Shown here: positions 56,600 to 64,000 of the stretch, in pieces
How positions within the stretch are numbered: position 1 is the first letter of the stretch
Layout of the letters: the number at the start of each line of letters is the position of its first letter
Source of the DNA: Ashinkailepas kermadecensis
Lineage: Eukaryota; Arthropoda; Thecostraca; Neolepadidae
DNA length: 64,000 nt
NCBI GenBank assembly: GCA_034440615.1
Contig: JAOTOM010004664.1
Location: 315,001-379,000, forward strand
Direction: 5' to 3'
The notes under the pieces: model-generated
Seen by the model: the letters and a program-made list of their open reading frames with translations, nothing else
Told to the model about the DNA's origin: nothing
The model's database searches: none
Translations under genes and position numbers: made by a program

Positions 56600-57059
56600 C
56601 ATCAGGCGAGCTGATCGCATAAACTGAGTGAGGTAAGTGGTGGTGGCCCGAGACCAGGCACGATCTGCCTAATGCAACAAGGAAGGGTTTGCCCAACCCT
56701 ACTGCGGTAGGATTCCCCTGTGTTTTTTCGTCTGCTGTTCCCTAACTATGTGTGATGGGATCATGAATCTAGATACATGTTGATGCTTTCCTTGTTCTAT
56801 TTCGCAGCGAAATTATACTTTGGTAACTATATTAGAGGCGGTTCCAGTGGTGGGAAGGGCCACAGATTTCAGATCTGTAGGAAGGGGCCTCCGACAGATA
56901 GTTGCAAAAACCTAGCAACATGCAACATGCATGCAACAGCACATGCATCGGATTGCTCCATTGCTTTGTTGTTTAGGTGACCATAATCCTGAATTGAAGT
57001 GCGGACATCGCCTTACTTATCTTGCTGACCTTGATCACATATAGACATGCTTATTCTTG
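56600..57059. other. Intergenic, nothing recognised
   Basis: No supported feature. Confidence 0.4.
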
Positions 57060-57742
57060 CTATGCATCTATGCATTTGAAGAAGCTAAAGGACATCTCGG
57101 AATTTTCCGCCGAACAGTCACTGGCTTCCTTAATTTCAACCAGTCTTTTAGATGCACTAGCAGACTTCAATTTTTTGCTTTCAGCTACTCTATATGTGCC
57201 AAGGTTGTTAGACCTCGGGTGAAGGTTTTTAATATTTGTTAATGCCTGCTTCTTTGACACCAATAATTGTTGAACTCCCGTGTCAGCCCAGAACGACTTC
57301 TAACCTTGTTCATTCTGATTTGCCCAGTATGATCCATCTACTTTTCTCTTATGACATTGCGTTCATTCTGATATGTATATTGGGAATCAGGCTATCGTGA
57401 TCTTGACAGGGTTTACGTTTTAGGAAGTTCCACATTTTATTTCCGATGCATCTACATCTGATAATAGTTCTTCCCACTCAGTTTCACCCAGGAACATCCC
57501 GAACGGACCATAATTTCTTTGAGCAGGATTTGTAATCAGTGTCAGAATTTTATCGACACTTCCAGCATGCTGTAAGTAAAAGCCGATAATGCTATGGTCA
57601 CTACGCCCTGAGGGTACTTCACCTGTACATTCTCCACAACATTTACCGTCCCCATAAGTATGATCCAACACGTCGCTCCACTTATAGGCTCATGCATCAT
57701 TTGCAACAACACTTTCTTGCGAACTCCTAGGGAATATGTCAC
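57060..57742 (-). pseudogene. CR1-like retrotransposon remnant (EN/linker)
   Basis: Minus-strand pieces in shifting frames include RKKVLLQMMHEPISGATCWI (the EP(T)R..LDLVF position), VVTIALSAF and the linker VSKKQALTNIKNLH...YRVAESKKLKSASASKRLVE. The same order of motifs is seen at 3.9-5.4 kb and 62.3-62.9 kb. Strongly decayed. Confidence 0.65.
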
Positions 57743-58206
57743 AGGAATAGCGCTGTGCTTGTTATGCCTTCATGCCACTTGTTGCTATTCTTCTTACTTG
57801 TGATTGCTATGAACCTAAGTTTGGTATGGTTAAGATGTAGCTTTCCGCATCACACGTACCCATTACGTACCCATTACGCACATGCCGTGATGTGTTGAAC
57901 CACAACATTTCACGATGTTAGTGTGATGAGGAGGGACTGTAAAGATGTGGTCATGAAATGGTACGATGCGAAGGTATGGTGTATTGTGTTGCATTATTGA
58001 GATTACTGTGCTTAACTGGGTCACGTGGTCGGGTTGGACAGCTTACTCACTCAGTCAGTTTTGTCTTAGCCATATTCTTGGGAGGAGGGGGAAATTCCGT
58101 CCCCTTGAAGGAATTGCGACATGTTTTTGTGAAGCGTAAATGCAGGACGAACACCTGAAGATTTTCATTTTTGCAGTTCAGTTGACTATAATTTAGCATT
58201 CAACTG
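57743..58206. other. Intergenic, nothing recognised
   Basis: A short tandem ACGTACCCATT duplication lies at about 57845-57870. No gene. Confidence 0.4.
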
Positions 58207-58214
58207 CTCATACT

Positions 58215-59352
58215 CACTGGCGGATCCAGGGGGGGGGGCATTCCGGCCATGCCCCCCTCCGAAGCGCTTGAAAGGGGGGCTATAGTGTCTTTTGCCCCCC
58301 CAAACCAATAAAAGTAAACTAAATTAAAATGCATTAACCTTTGCTGAGGTTAAAAAATAGCTTTCCGGGTGAAATAATCTCCAATTTTAAAGGTATTTTG
58401 TTATGATTGTTTGGAAGCCCAATATGGTAGCATAGTAGATTCTGACGCATCGATGGTTCTATGCTGTTGAAGTTCTGCTTACAGCAAGAGATGACGAAAT
58501 CAGCAGTTTCATTATTCCTTCATCAGATAGGTTCATGGAGTGTGTTTAGCCAGTAACGGGCAAGCGGACCCAGTGAGCCAGATTTCGAAAGCGTAATTTG
58601 AACAGGATGTTTTGTGCGAGTGACCAGTTGAACCCAGTTGAGCAGCATGTTTCGTATGTTGGTGTTGGGGTTGCTAAGATGAAGAGACAGGCTACATTCC
58701 CTAGCGGATCGAGGGAGGAGCCATTCCGGCCATGGCTCCCCCGAAGCGCTTAAAAGGGGGGGGCATAGTGTCTTTTGTCCCCCCGAAACCAACAGAAGTA
58801 AACTGAATAAAAATGCAGTAACCTTTGCCGAGGTTAAAAAATATCGTGTGGATGAAAGAATCTCCAATTTTAAAGGTATTTTTATAATTGTTTGGAAGCC
58901 AATATGGTAGCATAGTACATTCTGACATGTATCGAGGGTTTTATGCTGCTCAAGTTCTGCTTACAGCAAGAGTTGACAAAATCGGATCTGCCAGTGTGTA
59001 CACGTGTACGAACGTTGACGTGGTACAAGACGTTGAACGTGAACATGAACGTTTTGGTAAACAAGAACAAAAATCCCGTAACTTAGATGCGGTGGAGGTA
59101 GGCTGGGGCCCCTACACAGGAAATTATGTTGTCATTAATTAGTAGTGTAAAAAATGGGTCCATTTGACAAATAGTGGTAGACATCCGATGCTTTTAACCA
59201 AAAATAGTGGGAGAATGGGCACCCTCCAAATCCATTCGACCCCTCCTCTGATGCAATTCCTAAGTACGCCACTGGGGGAGGGGGGGGGGGGGGTCTGACG
59301 CCGAAAATCGAAAGTTGGCCCCCCACAAACCGGTGGGCTAGATCCGCCAGTG
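58215..59352. mobile_element. hAT-type non-autonomous element, 1.14 kb, perfect 8-bp target duplication
   Basis: The left end CACTGGCGGATCCAG and, inverted, right end CACTGGCGGATCTAG form TIRs. Identical 8-mers CTCATACT flank it at 58207-58214 and 59353-59360. Inside, about 280 bp at the left (58216-58500) is repeated directly at about 58705-58985 (CATTCCGGCCATG...TTCTGCTTACAGCAAGAG). No transposase is present. A further terminus-like TACGCCACTGGGGG near 59265 suggests a nested fragment. Confidence 0.93.
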
Positions 59353-59360
59353 CTCATACT

Positions 59361-60763
59361 GCCTTGCTTGCCTACTGAACTGGTTATTTTGTGGCCAGTG
59401 ATGTCAAGGGTAACCCCAGGGGAGGACAACAAAGGCCAACAAGTGACTGAGCATCTTTCATGGATTCGAATTGCGTCAACAGTCTGACCCCTCTACTTTC
59501 AAAGACGTTCCCAGACTACGGCTGGCGTGGTCACTACCGAGGGCTTTGCATGAGGGAGAAAGACGGAGGGCTACTTAAGACAATTTGTATTCATGCAACA
59601 CCATTGGCGTAGTTATAAAATGCACGAGGTTTAGGGCACCGGCGCCCACGTCAACCGCCCCGACAACGCCTACGGCTATTGGCCGCAATCGAAGTTGAAA
59701 ACAGAAAATACGACCTGCCAAAATCAGAACGTTAGCTGGTTCTGGAAACCTGAATAACAATCCGGAGCATGCGAGTCGGTGGCAATCGTGGAATCTTATA
59801 CGAAGCAAACACCCTCCTGATCTCAGTGCGGGTTGTCGCACTGAGATGGTACCAATTGTTATGAAAATATGAGGCTTGGGAGGGTAGCTAATCTATTATG
59901 GTGGAAATACAGCAACTGAAATGTTTGTTTCAAATCCGGCGCAATGTGGTATGTACAAACAGCAAAAGCTTGTACTATGTCTATGGGTAAAATGAGTAAA
60001 ATAATGGAAAAGACAATGACATAACATATGTATTTGATGATGTACTTGACGATCGGATGTGATCCAAGCTAAAACTGTCGCGATTATTTCGAACTGGCAG
60101 CTTCCCAAATGGAAGATATAATGGGCGGCAGTCAAGCATTGCTGAGCTCCACCGATGTGACGTCACATATATTTTAAGCAATCACGAGGCGTCGCATTCT
60201 GAGGTGCTTCTTTGAAATGCTTAAGTAATGTAGAGCATTTTTGAAATAAATGAATGCCGCCATCGTCTTTAAAATTAAAAATCATTAGTGAAACTTGAAA
60301 AAAATACGGCCTGTCCCGACATGAAACTTGTCCATTGTCCGATTCCGCAGCCTCAATCGGTTTCCAAGCGCTAGCGGACACAGTAGGTGTACCGTAATGG
60401 CCTGTAACGGCGAAGGTGGAGGACGCCATGTACGCCAGCGATATGATTTTGATTGGCGGTCAGGGATGCAATTATGATTGCCATAGTATGACGCCAACTT
60501 CTCTTTCAGTAGATCGTTCAGCAGAGTCGCTCTTGATGCCTTACGATAGTGGGAGTCGACCCTGGTATGCACGTTCTCCACCGTTTCGGTAAGATCCGAC
60601 AGTTCGCGAAGTCATATGCTTTCCCATTTTACGTCCGTGTTCTAAGCCTGCACGATTGGCAGGTAGGCGTATACGTGGGAATAGGTGGGGCCAAGCAGTT
60701 GATGTCTTCTTAGCCCATTGATCCCATTCATAAATATTTGCCATCTTACCATCAGCAATCCGG
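59361..60763. other. Intergenic, nothing recognised
   Basis: No supported gene or repeat. Short ORFs on the minus strand lack recognisable domains. Confidence 0.4.
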
Positions 60764-61672
60764 ATGGAGCGACCTCGCCCATCTGTTCGCTCCCTTTTGG
60801 ATATCTCCACGGGCGAGCGCCAAGGGCAGTCTGTAGCAGGGGCATCCTAAGCCCAGGTGGTCACAGGCCACCAGGTAACTGTAGCTTCCCCTGCTGTGGA
60901 GGTGGCAGGGAGATCTGAAGAGATAAGTGTTCCTAGTGAACATAATATTTCTAGTAGCTCACAGGAGGGGCAGTGGTTTAAAGTCAAGGGGTGGAGGATT
61001 TGGAGGCGTGAGCCTAAGCAAGGGGGCAGTGAGTGGCAGGTGGTAGGTGGTAGGAGTGGGAAAAAACCTAGCGAAGCAGCTCAACAGACAGGAGTAGTAA
61101 CAACATCCAACAGGTTCCAGGCATTGGAGGACTGCCCCCAGGATAGTGATAGTGATAGTGATAGCAGCAAGGAGAAAGTGCTAGTCGTAGGAGACTCTCG
61201 TGTGCGGCATTTGGATAGGGTATTCTGTAAAGGTCGGAAAGGTAGGAGGTGCATCACCAGGCCTGGTGCCAAAGTTAGAGACCTGGTCCAAGTGGTCGCA
61301 CAGGCCACCAGCGAAAACCAGTTCAGTACAGTTATAGTGCAGGTAGGAGTGAACAACATAGGTCCTGCTAGGAGTAAGGAGCTGATGCAGGACTACAGGG
61401 CCCTTCTGGCCACCCTGAAGCAAAGCAATAGCAGAGTTATTGTGACAGCTATTCTGCCTATGGCTGGAGTCTCCCCTGAGTGGAGCTCTAGGGCACTGGC
61501 AGCCCATGCCAGGGTAGGTAGGCTTTGCAATGAGTTAGGTTTGACTTTTGTTGACAAGTGGTGCAGGTTTTATGGCTCATCTGACCTCTATCAGAGGGAT
61601 GGCTTGCACTTCTCTGAGAAGGGGGTGCAAGTGTTAGGCAAAGTATACGAACATGTCCTTCAGGGAAACTAG
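60764..61672 (+). pseudogene. CR1-like ORF1 with SGNH/GDSL esterase domain
   Basis: The in-frame ATG at 60764 gives MERPRPSVRSLLDISTGERQ, with a TAA at 60848-60850 soon after. The frame then stays open to TAG at 61670-61672. A Ser/Asp-rich linker (SDSDSDSS) precedes the esterase core: VLVVGDSRVRHLD (catalytic Ser, codon about 61196), QVGVNN (oxyanion Asn) and YQRDGLHFSEKG (catalytic Asp and His). CR1-clade ORF1 proteins are known to carry such an esterase. No PHD or CCHC finger is visible before it. The stop makes the copy non-functional unless translation starts internally. Confidence 0.8.
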
Positions 61673-61680
61673 ATAATGGG

Positions 61681-64000
61681 GTGGGGAGGGAAGAATTGGC
61701 ATTGCCATCTCAGGGATATGTCAATAGTGACAGCATAGGCAATAGAACCTCACAGTCAGCAAATAGGGGTAGCAGTAGATCAAGGGGGCAGAGTGGTGGC
61801 TCATCCAGAGATGATAGAGCTACTCAACATAAAAAAGCCAAAGATGGTCTTGGAACTTTTGTTAAGTGTATGATGCTTAATGCTCAGAGCATTCGATCCA
61901 AATTTGATGAGTTCAAGTGTTATGTTGCTGAGGAGAAACCAGATTTTGTTTGCATTACTGAGGCATGGGTCAGTGAGGGATATTTTGGGGATAACTTGCA
62001 GGACTATGAGATCCAGGGATACAATATGTTTTCATGCAATAGGGGTCCAGCAGTGAAAGGGGGTGGTGTAATGCTCTATGTGAATAGCTTATACAGTTCC
62101 CAAAAAGTAGTAGATGGGGTGAAAAATGTGTCTGTGGAGTCCATTTGGCTTGATGTTGCTGTGGGAAAAGGCAACAACAATAAACTGAGGATAGGAGTTT
62201 TGTATCGATCAGGAACCTTGCCACATTCTCAGCAACTGGAGCTTGATAAGGTGATTTGTGAGGAAATCAGTAGAAACTTTCAGAGGAAATGCCTTATTCT
62301 TGGTGACTTTAATCTAAAAGGATATGAAAATGTTGGTGTTGGCTCCCCATCATGTAAACTGTTTAGGAAATGCCTTGAAGAGGACTTGTTCTTACACCAG
62401 TTTGTAATGGAACCAACCAGGCAGGGCTCATTCTTGGACCTTGTCTTCTCAGATTTAAGTGATTTAGTTCAAGACTTGACTGTAGGAGAAACTCTGGGAA
62501 GAAGTGACCATAACATAGTGAGATTCAAGGCACAGGTATCAGGGACAATCAAGGATAATTTGGCAAAGATTCCAAATTTTAACAGGGCAGACTTTGCCTG
62601 CATGAGAGAGGCTTTAAGTGCCATAAAATGGGAAGAAGAATTCTTTGATTTAAATGCCTGTGAAATGTGGGAAAAGTTCAAATCTTACTTGAGGGAAATT
62701 CAGATTAGACATGTCCCCCAAAAGCAAAGGCGCAAAAGAAGGGTAGGAAAGCCAGCATGGCTTACACCAGATGTGATGAAAGCAATTAAGGCTAAGAAAG
62801 GTGCATTTAGAGTATTTAAGGAGGCTTCAAATATCGTAAATCTAAGGTCGTATAAAAAATCTAGAGACGATGTGAAGCAGAAAATCAGAGCAGCAAAGCG
62901 AGCAAAAGAATTGGATTTGGCTAGGAACTGTAATGGGGACAGTAAAAAGTTCTTTAGTTTCTACAAGCTAAGTAAAGTTTCAAGCACAATTGGTCCACTG
63001 GATGTAAATGGGACTATATTGAGTGAGGATAGTGAGATGGTTGAGGAGCTGAGCAAGCAGTTTAAATCAGTGTTTACAGTGGAGGATGTGACTAATCTGC
63101 CAACCGTGAACCACAGTTCAGTGACAGGTGATCAGATACACGATGTTGATTTCATTGATAGTGATATTGTTTTCAATTATATCAGAAAAATAAAGACAAA
63201 CAAGGCAGCAGGACCCGATGGAATTTATGCTAGGGTATTGCGGGAAGCTGAAAAGGAAGTGGCAATTCCACTTAGCATAATATTTTGTAGATCAGTTTCG
63301 CAAAATGAAATTCCAACAGATTGGGAAAAGGGCAAATGTAGTTCCTATTTTCAAGAAAGGAGAAAGAGGGAAAGTTGAAAACTATAGGCCAGTAAGCCTC
63401 ACATCCCTAGTCTGCAAGGTACTCGAATCAATTATCAAGGATAGAATAGTTAGTTTTCTGGAAGGAAGCAAATTGATTCAAGATACTCAACATGGGTTTG
63501 GAAAAGGGCGATCGTGCCTCACAAATCTCTTGGACTTTTTGAATTTTGCTACAGAACAATTTGATCAGGGAAATCAGGTTGATGTAGCATATCTTTACTT
63601 TAGTAAGGCCTTTGACAAGGTACCCCATAAACGGTTAATGATGCAGCTTCAGGTCCATGGCATTGCAGGTAGCATCCTAAAATGGATTGAGTTGTGGCTT
63701 TCAGATAGACAGCAGAGAGTGATGCTTAATGGTACAAAGTCATCATGGCAAAATGTTCTTAGTGGAGTCCCCCAGGGGTCGGTACTGGGGCCACTATTGT
63801 TCATTATATATGTGAATAGCATTGAATGTGGCCAAAGCAGTAAGGTTTTGAAATTTGCGGATGATTTGAAGATCTTTAGGGCAATAACAGGGCAAAATGA
63901 GCAGGTTTTGCTGCAGAAAGACTTAGACGAGCTAGTGAAGTGGTCCGAAAAATGGCAAATGAAGTTTAATTTTGATAAGTGCAAAGTCATGCATGTAGGT
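61681..64000 (+). pseudogene. CR1-like ORF2, endonuclease and reverse transcriptase, one frameshift, partial
   Basis: The first in-frame Met is the MMLNAQSIRSK start of the endonuclease (61870). Endonuclease motifs are LNAQS, CITEAW, LILGDFN and GRSDHN (Asp and His near 62506-62511). A basic linker follows, then RT starts with KAAGPDGIYARVL (about 63205-63243). One extra G near 63330 shifts the frame; coding resumes as NYRPVSLTSLVCKVLE, HGFGKGRSC, FSKAFDKVPH, GVPQGSVLGPLLF and the catalytic FADDLKIF (63854-63877). It then runs off the window at FDKCKVMHVG. Apart from that single base all catalytic motifs seem present. Confidence 0.87.

Larger units (their letters stand above)
60764..64000 (+). 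mobile_element. CR1-like non-LTR retrotransposon, truncated by the window end
   Basis: ORF1 with an esterase domain is followed directly by ORF2 with an apurinic-type endonuclease and RT, the CR1 layout. It is the best-preserved member of the family whose fragments lie at 3.9-5.4, 18.1-18.8, 26.4-27.1 and 57.1-57.7 kb. It still has one early stop in ORF1 and one frameshift in ORF2. The 3' part continues beyond 64000. Confidence 0.88.

Noticed and set aside
59603..59700. hAT-like CATTGGCGTAG terminus
   Set aside because: No matching opposite end or duplication was found, so it was not listed as an element.

Overview
The window is eukaryotic nuclear DNA, most likely from an arthropod and plausibly a crustacean. 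The evidence is spliced genes with GT/AG introns, a U2 snRNA gene with arthropod-like sequence, TTAGG-like repeat fields, very long simple-sequence arrays (tens of bases to about 2 kb), and transposable-element families common in arthropods. Species cannot be set from sequence alone. Gene density is low. Nearly everything recognisable is a mobile element or tandem repeat, plus one host-type secreted lectin-like gene on the minus strand.

Layout. 0.2-3.2 kb: decayed DNA transposon with terminal inverted repeats (TIRs), followed by poly-A, TA and TG runs. 3.5-5.4 kb: minus-strand non-LTR retrotransposon remnants, apparently chimeric. 6.0-6.8 kb: 21-bp minisatellite. 7.5-8.5 and 14.8-15.7 kb: two direct copies of a ~0.9 kb repeat. 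9.24-12.31 kb: a U2 snRNA gene split right after its GUAGUA branch-site-recognition hexamer by a 2.9 kb 5'-truncated non-LTR element with RT, CCHC finger and restriction-like endonuclease, resembling the U2-targeting Utopia lineage. 12.4-13.8 kb: 29-, 19- and 9-bp tandem arrays. 16.6-17.2 kb: piggyBac-like palindromic element with TTAA sites. 17.6-22.2 kb: an RT gene fragment split by a 3.7 kb hAT element with a perfect 8-bp target duplication, itself filled with nested repeats.

22.57-41.87 kb: the largest unit, a putative 19.3 kb EnSpm/CACTA element. It has CACTG termini, subterminal repeats at both ends and two tandem plus-strand genes. The first is an intact 836-codon CMC-type transposase with two N-terminal C2H2 fingers. 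The second is a multi-exon gene resembling the SAMD3-like (sterile-alpha-motif-domain-containing 3-like) proteins; it has a duplicated symmetric exon, one frameshift and one in-frame stop. Two introns of this gene hold CT-rich arrays of about 0.95 and 2.0 kb.

42-60 kb: TTAGG-like repeats, tandem arrays (52-, 9-, 30- and 33-bp units), the 3' exon of a PAN/C-type-lectin-like secreted protein (46.1-47.2 kb, minus), a signal-peptide exon (56.0-56.2 kb, minus), two opposed copies of a ~300-bp tRNA-derived SINE, and a 1.1 kb hAT element with a perfect 8-bp target duplication. 60.8 kb to the window end: a CR1-like retrotransposon with an SGNH-esterase ORF1 and an endonuclease/RT ORF2, running off the window.

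Most mobile genes carry stops or frameshifts. The EnSpm transposase is the conspicuous exception.
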